From: Mercenaria mercenaria
Lineage: Eukaryota > Mollusca > Bivalvia > Venerida > Veneridae
Length of the DNA stretch: 64,000 nucleotides
Reading direction: 5' to 3'
NCBI RefSeq assembly: GCF_021730395.1
Contig: NC_069369.1
Location: forward strand, 64,197,501-64,261,500
The notes beneath the pieces were generated by a model that searched no databases, was not told the DNA's origin, and saw only the letters and a list, made by a program, of their open reading frames with translations. Below, one piece after another: positions 1 through 12,117 of this stretch (position 1 is its first letter; each line of letters begins with the position of its first letter). The position numbers were made by a program, and so were the translations under genes.

Positions 1-346
1 TTCGAAACAGGAAAGACATTTTGACATTCGATTACAGAACGACATTGGACATTCGATTTCAGAACGACATTGAACATTCGAGCCCGCAACGACAATGGGC
101 ATTCAAAATGAGAAGGACATTGAACATTCGAATCCATAAATACATTGGACATTCGATTCCAGAACGACATTGGACATTCAAAACAGGAACGACATTGAAC
201 ATTCAAAACAGGAACGACATTTTGACATTCGATTACAGAACGACATTGGACATTTGATTCCAGAACGACATTGGGCATTCGAACCCGCAACGACATTGGA
301 CATTCGAATCCAGAACGACATTGGACATTCGATTCAATACATTCAC
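1..346. repeat. Minisatellite, ~25 bp unit
   Basis: Tandem copies of a unit containing GAACGACATTGGACATTCGA run from the window edge to about 346, with substitutions and a few units missing bases. Short open frames through it reflect the repeat, not a gene. The array continues off the left edge. Confidence 0.9.
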
Positions 347-350
347 GGCT

Positions 351-1085
351 AACCGACTCTTAGTTCAAGTAGGAGTAAGGAGAAGTGAGTAAGAACATTG
401 TTGGACCTGTAGGGGACATGGCATTGCGTATGGGGATGGTAACTGATACAGCAGAAGGTAGAATTTTCCATAGGCTCCATTATAAGAAATGACCCTGTCA
501 CATACCCCAAAATTGGTAGATGACAATTAAAATGTGATTCTTTTATTAAGTTAACATGTCAGACACCTAAAAATTGTAATTTTAAATAGGCTTAACCGAT
601 CCGATATTTTACAATTTCTGGTAAAATAACTTCCCCCGTTGTTGAATGACATATAGAGGCCAAATGCCCGCTGACACCTACAATTCTAAAGAAATAATTG
701 AAAAGGCGTGCATTCAGTCAGACACTTGTAAAATATTCCAAAGTTCACAGAAAACGTTGTAGCCTAACTGCTTGATTTTGACTGTAAACATTACCTTTCT
801 TTCAGATCAGTTTCATTGACTTAGCCTACTGGTTTCCCTATACGTTTTTCAACCAACCCAAAGCCGCGCTTTAATACAAATATCTGACCAAAACATAGTA
901 TGGATTAGATTGCATCTTTTATGCTACTTAAAGATGTTATTATGGAAGAAACAAGACACAGAGAACAAATGTCCATTTGCGCAGGAATAAATGTCCGTCC
1001 CCAGCAAAGCATTTCAAAAAATAGAAATCACGCATTAACTACGGTGGTATGTTTAGGACATGCAATTATTGGTCTTAAGATTAAA
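351..1085. other. No gene recognised
   Basis: AT-rich unique-looking sequence between two minisatellites. I see no coding signal, repeat end or RNA gene in it. Confidence 0.6.
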
Positions 1086-1089
1086 TTAT

Positions 1090-1655
1090 CTCGTGCTCAC
1101 TACATCTTATCTCCAGCGCACGACATCGTATCTTGAGCGATCAACATCTTATCTCGTGCGCACGACATCTTATCTCGAGTGATCAACATCTTATCTCGTA
1201 CGCACGACATCTTATCTCGAGCGATCAACATCTTATCTCGTGCGATCGACATCTTATCTCGAGCGATCAACATCTTATCTCGTGTGCACGACATCTTATC
1301 TCGAGCGATCGACATCTTATCTCGAGCGATCAACATCTCATCTCGTGCGCACGACATCTTATCTCGAGCGATCAACATCTTATCTCGTGTCCACGACATC
1401 TTATCTTGAGCGATCAACATCTTATCTCGTGCGATCGACATCTTATCTCGAGCGATCAACATCTTATCTCGTGTGCACGACATCTTATCTCGAGCGATCG
1501 ACATCTTATCTCGAGCGATCAACATCTCATCTCGTACGCACGACATCTTATCATGAGCGATCAACATCTTATTTCGTGCGCACGACATCTTATCTCGAGC
1601 GATCAACATCTTATCTCGTGCGCACGACATTTTATCTTGAGCGATCAACATCTAA
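1090..1655. repeat. 42 bp minisatellite, open on both strands
   Basis: A ~42 bp higher-order unit is made of two ~21 bp halves (GAGCGATCAACATCTTATCTC and its partner with GTGCGCACGACATC), repeated about 13 times. Because 21 and 42 are multiples of three and the unit lacks stops in several frames, it reads open for 150-200 codons on both strands. The predicted peptides are pure low-complexity repeats with no start context or homology that I recognise. Confidence 0.9.
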
Positions 1656-1771
1656 TGGCAATCCGCCCTATAAAATGTCAATATTCAAATTTTGTCACGC
1701 GGGAACATACCAGCTTTGATAATGCCGGAAGCAAATGTTTACACAAACAATAGCTGTCCGTAAGACAGCCA

Positions 1772-2921
1772 AGCTCGACTATTCGAAATATTGTCACAGA
1801 AGCAGGAAATTATTACCCAAAATGTTAAATATCAAAAGAGTTTTAAGTTCGAAAGGGGACATAATTTAACCAAAATGCATATCAGAGTTATGGAACTTGA
1901 TGCTATCAACTAGTTTTATAACCCCGAAGAAACATGTTAAGTTTCAATTCAATATCTGCATTAGTTTTGGGGATAGTAACTTGCATGTAAAACTTTAACC
2001 TTTAACCAGAATTTTCTAAGTCCAAAATGGGGCATAATTTGCTCAAAATACATGTTAAGAGTTATGGAAATTGACCCAGTGAGGTTGGTAATTGACCTAG
2101 AAAAAGAATAAATAAGTTTCAAAGCTATATGCCTTTTGGTAATAGCTGTATGTACTTGCACGCAAAACTTTAACCAGGATTTTCTAAGTCCAAAAGGGGG
2201 CATAATTTGCCCAAAATACATGTCAGAGTTATGGGACTTGATTCTATCAACTAGTTTTATAACCCCGAAGACACATGTGAAGTTTCAATTCAATATCTGT
2301 AGTAGTTTTGGAGATAGTAACTTGCATGTAAAACTTTAACCAGGATTTTCTAAGTTCAAAAGGGGGCATAATTTGCCCAAAATACATGTCAGAGTTATGG
2401 GACTTGACCCAGTGAGGTAGGTAATTGATCTAGAAAAAGAAAAAATAAGTTTCAAATCTATATGCCTTTTAGTAATAGCTGTATGTACTTGCACGCAAAA
2501 CTTTAACCAGAATTTTCTAAGTCCAAAAGGGGGCATAATTTGACCAAAATGAAGGTCAGAGTTATGGGACTTGGTGCTATCAACTAGATTTATAACCCCA
2601 AAGACACATGTAAAGTTTCATTTCAATATCTGCATTAGTTTTGGGGATAGTAACTTGCATGTAAAACTTTAACCAGAATTTTCTAAGTCCAAAAGGGGGC
2701 ATAATTTGCTCAAAATACATGTTAGAGTTATGGAACTTGACCCAGTGAGGTTGGTAATAAATCTAGAAGAAGAATAAATAAGTTTCAAAGCTATATGTCT
2801 TTAAATGATAGCTGTATGTACTTGCATGCAAAAACTTAACCAAGGTGTGACGCCGACGCCGACGCCGACGCCGACGCCAGGGTGAGTAGAATAGCTAGAC
2901 TATTCTTCGAATAGTCGAGCT
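1772..2921. mobile_element. Pearl-like non-autonomous element with tandem core
   Basis: The left end reads AGCTCGACTATTCGAA at 1772 and the right end reads its reverse complement, TTCGAATAGTCGAGCT, at 2906-2921. The interior (about 1842-2845) has two alternating ~165 bp modules, each carrying a 'TTTCTAAGTCCAAAAGGGG-CATAATTTG' type opening, three pairs in all. It then has a GACGCC x5 tract at 2849-2878. Inverted ends, a tandem core near 160 bp and a short simple repeat are the architecture described for bivalve pearl elements. The family name is inferred from architecture, not from a database match. Confidence 0.7.
2849..2878. repeat. GACGCC microsatellite
   Basis: Five perfect GACGCC hexamers just inside the right end of the pearl-like element. 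Confidence 0.95.
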
Positions 2922-3704
2922 AAAATATATAGTTATTGTCATGGGGAGTGTCATAGTGTCAACTGTTAAATTGTAGTTTGTACTTTCGATATTTTTTTTT
3001 GCAAACCACTCCTCATTTTCAGTTTAATATTTGTTCTTTCTTATTCGCTAATATGCTTGTAATGCTCCCAATGTACTGTATACGCTACTTTAATCGATTC
3101 CATTGATTTATTACCATACATAATCTCAATCTGAGTAAAAAGATATATTTGAAATAAGTTGCATGGAAGCATATTATTGTTACCCACAAAACTAGTCATT
3201 CGTGTGCATCCTGTATTCATTTCCTGTTGTTTGAAATTAATTAACCTTACCATTTAGACTATACTGCCAGTATGTCAGTCACTAGCTGACTCTCAGGCCC
3301 TTCAGGCATTTAATTGCCGTTCAGATGCGTATTATTATACTCGGGCTGCGCCCACGTGATATAGATCTAATTCCTTCGCATCTGAACTCCAAACAATGAT
3401 TTTATTCAACGACAAATCACAAAATGAGACAGTCACATTATTACTTAAATAAAACATTGTGAAGACAAATTAAAGTAAGTAAAATAAAACGAAACCGTAC
3501 ATAATTTCCATTACTCACAATGCTACAATGCTATTTGACGTAAACTTTAAGTTTTCTTTATATAAAATTAAATCCAAATTGTGTATGGGTCACACATGGA
3601 TAACGATATTTCGACGCTAAAAATCACGCATTGGTGTAGAAATTTGTTTGAATTAATAAACCTCTAGTTAGTATTTGTGCGTTTTTGTTTAATTTGGACT
3701 TACA
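2922..3704. other. Spacer with one hairpin
   Basis: Mostly AT-rich. GTTCAGATGCG at about 3319 pairs with CGCATCTGAAC at about 3377-3387 around a loop containing CTCGGGCTGCGCCCACG, a probable short inverted-repeat element. A TATATAAAA-like stretch near 3557 lies about 150 bp before the reductase-like start codon. It could be a promoter, but in this base composition it could equally be chance. Confidence 0.45.
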
Positions 3705-4465
3705 ATGCCGTTTGACTTTAATGGGAAGAAAGTGCTAGTGACGGGAGCAGTTAAAGGAATCGGACGAGGAGTGGCTATTGCTCTAAGTGAAAGTGGTTGC
3801 AAAGTTTATGCTTTAAGTCGGACAAAATCTTCACTCGATTCGTTAACAGAAGAATATCCAAATATAACATCTATTGTAGCGGATTTATGTAAATGGGAAG
3901 ATACGAAGAAAAAGTTAGAAAAGCTTGAAGTTTTGGACGGTTTGGTGAATAATGCAGGGATAGATGGCTATGATTACACAGCATTGGAGTGTCCAAGAGA
4001 GTACTTGTGTAAGTTACTGGATAACAACCTTCTTAGCGCAATAAACTGTTCACAAGTGGTTGCTAAGAAAATGATAGAAGTCAAAATTAAAGGGACAATA
4101 GTCAATGTATCGAGTGTAGCATAGCAGGCTTAGCTTCATTGTCAAAAGGACTACCTTATAACGTGTCAAAAGCTGGCATGGATATGGCAACCAAACAGTT
4201 CGCTCTAGAACTCGGACCACATGGTATCCGCGTGAACTCCGTGAACCCAGCACTCGTAAGGACACTAATGATGCAAGACCTCATCGAGAAAGGTTTACCA
4301 GCGGAAAGTTTAGCAATTGAAAGATGCCCAATGGGCAAGATTATAGAGGTTAATGAAGTCGTAGATCCGATCCTGTATCTCCTTAGCGATCATTCATCCA
4401 TGGTGACTGGACAGATGCATGTAGTTGATGGCGGTATTCTGTCTAACATAACGGTCAAAGTCTAA
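3705..4465 (+). pseudogene. DCXR-like short-chain dehydrogenase retrocopy, one frameshift
   Basis: This is a classical short-chain dehydrogenase/reductase closest in my reading to dicarbonyl/L-xylulose reductase, which reduces L-xylulose and alpha-dicarbonyls with NADPH. The first frame (3705-4124) shows TGAVKGIGRG (cofactor loop), NNAGI and IVNVSSVA. The second (4121-4465) shows YNVSK (catalytic Tyr-x-x-x-Lys), ALELGPHGIRVNSVNP, a LLSDHSSMVTG stretch and a C-terminal VDGG. Together they cover ~250 residues, about full family length (~244). The frames join with no gap at 4118-4121, as if a single base had been lost. No introns are present, although the animal parental gene is normally multi-exon, so a processed retrocopy is likely. 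No poly-A tail or target duplication was found. A sequencing error at one base is the main alternative. Confidence 0.8.
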
Positions 4466-4650
4466 CTCTCTAATAGCATGGTCAAAGTGCAAATTCGTAC
4501 CATTATAGTAATAGTGTAACATTTCGATCAATGTGTAACTCTCTAACATTACGGTCAAAGTTTTAAGTTCTAACGTTTCGGTCATAGTGTAGCTCCCTTA
4601 CATTACAGTCAAAGTGTAACGCTCCAACATTACGGTCAAAGTGTAACAGG
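4446..4650. repeat. Degenerate ~30 bp tandem repeat
   Basis: Imperfect repeats of CTCTAACATTACGGTCAAAG begin in the last codons of the reductase copy and continue to about 4650. The overlap suggests the array was seeded by the 3' end of the gene copy. Confidence 0.65.
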
Positions 4651-4838
4651 AAAAAAACGAGAGAGGTCAACTTGTAATTTTATAATCATTTTACCACAAA
4701 CGGTCGTTGTGTATGACATTGTTCAGGGACCTTGTCAGAGGTAGAAATGACTTTCGTTAACTATATAAAATTTCATAACAACCTCAGAAGCAGTTCTACA
4801 AGATGTTACTGTCATTTGGAATGTAAAGAAGAATCTAA

Positions 4839-7333
4839 GTGAGGGTTGTCATGGTTTCCTACCAAAAGACCTGGGCAATGTTTGTTACAATTACAATTAC
4901 TGATATGTGCTATGCCGGAAAGGGCGCAGATCTAAACAACCAAGTACCACCAGTGCAACCACCAAGCGGGGGTATGGCGGGGTCGCAATCTATGAAAAAA
5001 AGGACTAAAATAAGTACATAAAAATCATATCAGACGGTGACGAAAGAATCCAGTGCATAGAATTAGTCGCGGTAGGAAAAACGTTCGTCTTGATGTCAAT
5101 CTACATGCCGTCTGGAAGCAATTCAGATGCTGAAGACTCATTCTGTGACTGCATAGACTTGTTGAATGAACTTGTACAGAAATTTCAACATACTTATATT
5201 ATTCTAATAGGGGGCGACCTGAATTGTGATATTGGCAATAGAAATTCAACACTGAAAAGACTGTCGTATCTCGGTGGCTTTATTCTTGAAAACAACTTAA
5301 CCTACGATACGGTCGGCAGAACCTTTCTAAACTCGTTAGAACTGGAGAAGGCAATGTTACCTATCAACAAAGGTAAAGCTGCAGATATATATGGGCTAAC
5401 CATTGAAAGTTTACTCAACGGTGGTGATAGCCTTCATAGAGCAATACTCACCCTGGTCAACTTGGAGCTTGAAACCGGAGAAGTTCCACAGTCTCTTAAG
5501 GCCGGCTTACTGACACCAATATTTAAGAACAAAGAAGGTGATTCCCGCTCAGCTCTAAACTACAGAGGCATTACAGTTCTGCCGGTGCTAGAAAATGTCA
5601 TAGAAACCATTGTAAAGAACAGGGTATCTTCAACACTGCAAGAAAATCAACACCCCTACCAGCGTGGCTTCACCACAAATACTTCACCCTTTCACGCAAC
5701 ATTGGTACTTGAGGAGTTAATTAGGGAAAGCAAAGACCAATCTTAAGATCTGGAGATAATTTTCCTCGACGCCAAGCAAGCCTTTGAGGTTGTCAACCAT
5801 TCACACTTACTTCGCAGAGTTTACCAGTCCGGAATTAAGGACAAACACTAGGCGATTATTTACAGTATTCATCAACAGACTGGGAGTGTTGTCAAATGGG
5901 ACTCTCAGTTTTCTGAAGCATTTCGGATTCGGTATATCTGTTCGTCAAGGTAGGCGATGAGCACATATCTGTACAAGTAATATGTCAACCCCCTACTTCA
6001 TCGGCTTGCAGATGCTCCGTATGGCTGCAGAATTGGTAATATAAAATGTAACACTACAGCATGTGATGATGACATCACAATCAACTCCAAAAAGTCTGAT
6101 GACTCCAGAATTTTACTGTCAATGGCCGAAAATTATTCCAACCGTGAAAGATACATTCTTCAGCTAAAGAAAACCGAGGCACTCAAAGTCTTTCCGACAA
6201 AGTCAAATCAAACTCTTAATGAAATATATGACACTGAAATAGCCAATGTGACTTCAAGTACCCATCTAGGTCTCAAGAGAGCCAATTCCATCAAAGTCAC
6301 TGCGGAAGAGACCGTTGACAGAAACAAACAGAAGCCTATATGTTCACTATACAGTTTCCTTCCAGTGGGAATGCACGATTCAGGAGGACTTGATACTTAG
6401 TCTGCCTTACACTTATTCCGAATGTATGTTACGCCTATCCTTTTGTATGGTCTGGAAATCATCCTCCCATAGACGAAACTACTAGATTAGTTAGAACTGT
6501 TCCAGATGAAAACTCTCAAACAGCTTTTTGCCTTACCTTCGAATACAGCAAACGCAACAGTCTACATATTGACCGGTTTTCTACCTATAGAAACTCAGAT
6601 CCATAAGCGAGCATTAACACTTTACAACAACATTTGTTTGCGGGACGATAATTCCGTCGAAAAACGACTGGCTAGACGACAACTACTTGTCAAGCATCCA
6701 GATAGTAATAGCTAGTTTACTGAATTGTCCAAGATCTTATGTCTGTATGACTTGGGAGATCCGGAAAAACTTCTAGACAACCCAGAATGTAGATTTCAAT
6801 GGAAAAAGGTCGATCACCGTGCTGTAGATGAACATTGAAAATCGTTAATCCTTACGAAATCTAATAGTTTAAAGTCACTAAAATACCTCAACTGTTCTAC
6901 ATTTCAACCAGGGAAACCCCATCCTCTCTTGCAAATTGAAGTTAAGTCTACAAATGACGCAAACAGAGTTGTATTGAAACTCAAATTCATGTCGGGAACA
7001 TACATTTTGCAAAGTAATAGGGCGACATTCAACCAAAATGTAGTTGATCCTCTGTGTAATCTTTGTCGATCGGGTAACGAAACGATGGAACATTTCTTGT
7101 TTTATTGTAAAACTCTTTCTTACGCGGGAACATCCGAATTGATTGATATTATACACGAATTATCAGCAATCAGTGAAATCCAATGGAATTATCTGGAAGA
7201 CTTGCAGAAAGTATCTTTAGTAATTGACTGCTCGCGAGTGTTGAATGTAGACAGATTTAATGATACAGTTATACAGAAACTCTGTGATCTAGAATTAAGT
7301 TGTAAAAAAACTAGTGTTCAGACTTCATTTTAA
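4839..7333 (+). mobile_element. Decayed LINE (endonuclease, RT and zinc knuckle)
   Basis: A non-LTR retrotransposon in plus orientation. Apurinic-type endonuclease: GYGGVAIY near 4970, then IYMPSGS and ILIGGDLNCDIG to about 5330. Reverse transcriptase: INKGKAADIYGL, LTPIFKNKEGDS, NYRGITVLP and the start of palm motif A (IIFLDAKQAFEVVN) near 5760. C-terminus: CNLCRSGNETMEHFLFYC (7056-7112), the cysteine/histidine knuckle typical of LINE ORF2. Endonuclease runs straight into RT at about 5325, so a stretch between them is deleted. Stops interrupt the frame after about 5743 and again near 5848. I did not assign a clade. The 5' end is uncertain and no poly-A tail is clear. Confidence 0.85.
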
Positions 7334-10300
7334 AAGATATAGACACTTAATTTGAAGAATAAGTTTGTATCAACCTCAACAGTTCGGCATGGGATTACAC
7401 CCACATTTTCATAATACTTATAAATCAGGTACAGTCTGAACTTAATCCGCCGGCTTGTGTTTTCAATGAGGAGTCGTCTGCTTGAATGCAATGTGCAAAA
7501 TGGTGAATACACGCACTATTGAATTTTCTTAAGCAAATTTGCAACTTTTGATCAGGTACCCTATGTGACTTTGAACATGAAATTTGCCGAAACCGGTTAT
7601 TCAATTTTCATTCTGTTTTCAGTATTTTGTTAAGATTGACTTGTACTTTTATTTGATATATGAATTATACTTGTACGTTAAGTAATAAATAAGTTACGGC
7701 ATAAAACATGTTTTGTTGCAGAACTTTTTTGTCGAGTATAATTGATAGTGTCTGTTCTCTTATTAGAACTGATAAATCTAATTAATACATACTTCCCCGT
7801 AAACCTGAGTTAAAGACATCTCCGAAAGGCATCACCAGAAGTTTTCTCCATGTATGTTTTAGTCCAGCATACTAGGTGGTCTATGATGTCATCATCATTT
7901 ATCAGTATATTTACGTTTTACATAAGAAACTTTATAGTACTAAAACCTACACCATGAGTCCTTCGAATGAACAGGATTTAGTCACTAATCACAACATGAA
8001 GTTCGTATTTTCAAACTTTGCATAGACGATTAGCAAGATTATGTTGGATTCTTTAACTGCATATACAATAATATTAAATCATAGATAATTTTACCTCTTA
8101 TACATGTACCACTACTAATTTATTTAATCGTATAACTTCAGGTCGAACTGTTATTTTACCCCACGTGAAAAGATATTGCGACAAAGTATATGCAAACTCT
8201 GTTAAAAACATTCGTAGTCAGTATAAAATCTTAAAAAATCCTAGAAAATATTAAAATCCAAGAATTACAAGGTTTACTGTTCAGTCGTTTCATAGGATTT
8301 CTTTACTCTTTATACCAAATAATCTAATGAATGACAAAGGAACTGCTTTAATTAAACGCACTTTTTGTGCATTTAATTTCAGTTAAGCCTTTTTTGTCTG
8401 TAACCTGTGAGGAAGTTTGTAAAACCCTCTACTTCTTATTGAACAACATTGATGTCCAGTTAGGGAGGTAATTAGGATTCCGTGAGAACTTCTGCCTACC
8501 TTGTAGCTTTGTAGGTCATGTTGTTTGTCGGTTATATCCGACGTTAAATAAATACTTTTTCCTTTACATCTTTGCAAGAGCGACTTTCAAAAATTCAATG
8601 AACGTTATCAATGTGTTCTTTTGCAGAACTACCGCTGTTATCAACTGCGGGAATACTCTACTAAATGTCAGTATCGTAATTCAGACTTGTGTAAACAGTT
8701 GTTTTTTTAATAATGTTTTAGCAATTTAAAACACAAGTTTCTGTTACAAAGTGTACCAAAACAGAAGTTATTTATCAAATTCAATGGAAATTGTGTTTGC
8801 TAAAATGATAAAATGTTTAGGTATATGCGGTTCTGACCCGCTTATTTGGAGATATATTGCATATTTGGTTTCCAGTCCTTTGTCAGCTGGATGCTACACT
8901 TTCATCGTGTTAGGTAGGTCTTAAAGCCCACTTGTACTGAACTGTTCGAAATATTTCTGCTTTCCTGATTCGTCGGATCTTTAATAATGTTCTGCTGTTG
9001 CTCTGTTTTCTGCAACGGCCTGGAGAACTTGTGTAAATGGTTTGTTAAAAGATCCATTGAAAGTAACGAGCTCAACTAATCAAAATAATAGTAGTCTTGG
9101 TTTGTTTATGAGAGGTTTAGAAAGGCGATATACCCCTCACGCCTTCAGCTTAAGCGGAACTTCTATTATGATAATATTAAATGAACACCATAATTCTAAA
9201 GGACCAGAGGTTTTTCATACAATTATTTTCACATAACGTTCCTTTAGTTTCCCTTGCGTGAATAAGACATTCAGCTGTCGGGGGCTTAATTTTATGTATA
9301 CCTTTCTATCTCATTGGACTATTGTGGGATATAGAGTGTGAGTATTTTTGCCAAACTACTGTTTTAAACACACCAACGTTCTTTCGCAACTGACCATTCC
9401 AAGGCGTTGCCGCACTACGTTCCTTTATTTTTAGGTTTTTAGCTAGCTGTCTATATGCTATACTTTATATTCATGTATTTATCATGTTCTAAACTATACA
9501 TGCATTGTTGCACTGTTACGGTTTAAAGAGGCTGTTTTGTTCGAACGTTGCACTACCATGAATTAGAGTATATCACATATCGGATCGTTTGAGAAATACT
9601 TTCAGTTGCAGAGAGGAAATGCTGAAAGAAAGAAAATGAAATGATTGTTTTGTTCCAGTTATGACAACATTATCACCTGCCCCTGATGCCTTTCCTTCTG
9701 CAATTAGCTGAATGTCATGAATTTAACACTTACATTAAGTTAAAAGTTCTGTAAACATCTACTGGCATAATTGTCTTGATCATGCTTAAATCTGATCAAG
9801 ATAAAATTGCAAACAATGCATGTAATTTGCACATAATCTTATAATTAGAGCATAGACAACTGCTTGTGCCGACATTGATTTGCACAGAATTTTCGTCAAA
9901 TTCCTTTCCTTCTAGATACTTATTAAAAGCAAATATTGGTAACTTATATTCCCTTATTGTAGGTTATATTTCTTGTAACTTTCGTAAATAATCATATTTC
10001 AAATTCAACACCATAAGAATAGTCGAACATAATTAATATCAAGAGGTAGAAGCGACGTGTAAAAATGCATTGTATATTAAGTGGGTGGGGTACAAATTAA
10101 ACACTTAAAATAAATTGAATATATTTTTTTCTGAGAGAATGAAAATATAAACATTTGAAATGTCCCATTGGCTTGTTTAATGACATGATATCCGATATTA
10201 TGAGGAATTTTACTGATTTTTGTCAGAAATTATTCAGCAGTATTATTTTTATAATCGGCCGCCATATTGATGACGTCATTTCCGGATCCAGTCGCGGTCC

Positions 10301-11395
10301 CAAGAATAGATACATACATATTGTTTTTATCTTAGACCAAGGAATAATTTGGTATATGTGGCTATATTTCTCAACTACTTTCGAGCAGGATTACAAATAG
10401 CAGTGCACTATAACATTTGTCAGGACTTCTGTTTGCTGGATATAAATGAAACCATTAAAATGATCTGTACTTATCTACTTATGCATATTTAACGGGTTTT
10501 ATTACAAGACATGTCTTTCATTCTTATCCTTTCCTTAATATCATGCTAACTTGTTGTTGTAATTGTATAATAAACTATAAATCTATCTTACGTACTCTTG
10601 GGAATAAATATGTTTAAACTGAAATAATAGGGTTTACAGTTGAATGCATGAGCTCTTTTCACTGAGTTTTGGCCCTTTGATGTTTACACATGAAGTGTAC
10701 ATAGAATTTCAGTCTAGTTGTAGTATTCCCGCACCATCTCCTAAACTAAAATGTCTTTTCTTAATAAATTTGTCCGGTATTGTTGAGATTATAAGTAAAC
10801 GTCACATGAATGTACATAAAGTCAACATAGGGGTTAAGTCTGGGAGTCGTAAATTCTTATCCTCGCATCTCCTAAACAATTCGTAAGATTTCAGTAGTGT
10901 TGTTGAATAATTCATCGGCAAGTTTTGTCCGAATAACCTATTTCCAAGTTACGACCTGGTAAAAGTCTTAATACATTGTTATTAAGGAATAATAAGTACT
11001 AAAATAGAAAAAGGGGAAATTCCACAGGTCGCTCAACAGGACTTTTTCGGAAAATACATTATCACAAAATGGCAATATCCGGTGTTTGCACCTCACCGTG
11101 GTTATGATTGTATTGAAGTAATATGTGCTTATTTCACCATATTCAGCCTGTAAAATGTAATTTTGCTCGCGGCCAAAACAATTGTGTAATGGAACACCTG
11201 TCCGCTATGTCACCCCTATTAATCTTTACAAAAAAATAAGTGCGATGATAATAAAACCAGTTGTACTTTAATTTGTACAATTTGGTCTTACAAAGTACGA
11301 TTAGACCTAGCTCTCATACAGGGTAATAAAACTTTCCAAAATACACGACGTAAGGAGATGTACATTTATAAAAGTGACGATCTGTTTGTGGCTAT
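7334..11395. other. Long stretch without recognised genes
   Basis: AT-rich sequence with only short chance frames. Near 9390-9450 there is a fragment (CCATTCCAAGGCGTTGCCGC...) related to stretches at about 13250-13330 and 13905-14000, so a dispersed repeat is present. A ~100 bp stretch at 8440-8540 has a repeat-like look but no partner that I found here. I saw no exon of the secreted family in this interval. Confidence 0.5.
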
Positions 11396-11425
11396 ACCCG
11401 ATCTAATAAAATACATGTATAAGAA

Positions 11426-11440
11426 TTTCCGCTTCTATAG
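11426..11440 (+). promoter_or_regulatory. Displaced 5' box of the first family copy
   Basis: TTTCCGCTTCTATAG matches the box TTTCAGCTTCAATAG found 74-75 bp before the start codon in other family members. Here it is 677 bp upstream of the ATG. Removing the inserted 591 bp element and one 6 bp target copy brings the spacing to about 80 bp. Confidence 0.65.
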
Positions 11441-11497
11441 GCAGATACAGGTTAAACGTTACGCACGAAAAGTTTTTTGTACGTGTCTGTTTTCTTT

Positions 11498-11503
11498 GTG
11501 CTA
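11498..11503. repeat. Target-site duplication GTGCTA, left
   Basis: GTGCTA lies just left of the foldback element and recurs at 12095-12100 just right of it, giving a 6 bp target-site duplication. Confidence 0.65.
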
Positions 11504-12094
11504 TACGGCATCCTGTTCGTACGGAATCCTGTTCGTGCCACTTAAATTGTCGCCTCGCAAACACGCGACAACGCGATAATTATCGCGTTGTCGCCCTGTC
11601 CAAAAGCATGCGACATTTAACAATCCTCGCGAGGTTAAGAGGGCGATAATTATCGTCTTAATTGTCGCATGTCTTTCTTAATTCTCGCGTCGTGAAATTG
11701 AAATCCAATAGCCATAGTTGCGACAATTAGTAAAACCTCGCATTGTCGCCCGGTGTAGGGGATAATTTCTTGCTACATCACCGTAGTATTGATAAATAAT
11801 ACCCCGGAAGAATTACATCGATTAATTTGTCCGGAAATTGAATCCCAAGCGACAATGCGACAATGCGAGATTTTACTAATTCTCGCAACTATGTCTGTTG
11901 GATTTCAATTTCACGACGCGAGAATTAAGAAAGACACGCGACAATTAAGACGATAATTATCGCCCTCTTAACCTCGCGAGGATTGTTAAATCTCGCATGT
12001 ATATATGCTTTCGAACAAGGCGACAACACGATAATTATCGCGTTGTCGCGTGTTGGCGAGGCGACAGTTTAAGTGGCATGAGCAGGATTCCGTA
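11504..12094. mobile_element. Foldback (long-palindrome) DNA element
   Basis: A 591 bp element folds on itself almost end to end. The left arm (TGCCACTTAAATTGTCGCC...) pairs with the right arm ending GGCGACAGTTTAAGTGGCA, around a ~100 bp middle at about 11751-11850. Each arm contains smaller palindromes such as GCGATAATTATCGC. The outer 16 bp (TACGGAATCCTGTTCG) is tandemly doubled at the left end only. It has no coding capacity. It sits between the conserved 5' box and the start codon of the first family copy. Non-autonomous; superfamily not assigned. Confidence 0.85.
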
Positions 12095-12117
12095 GTGCTA
12101 GACATAGATTTGTTGCC

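Noticed and set aside
1100-1753. Long open frames on both strands (183 and 206 codons)
   Set aside because: They are products of a 42 bp minisatellite whose unit length is a multiple of three; no non-repetitive coding sequence.
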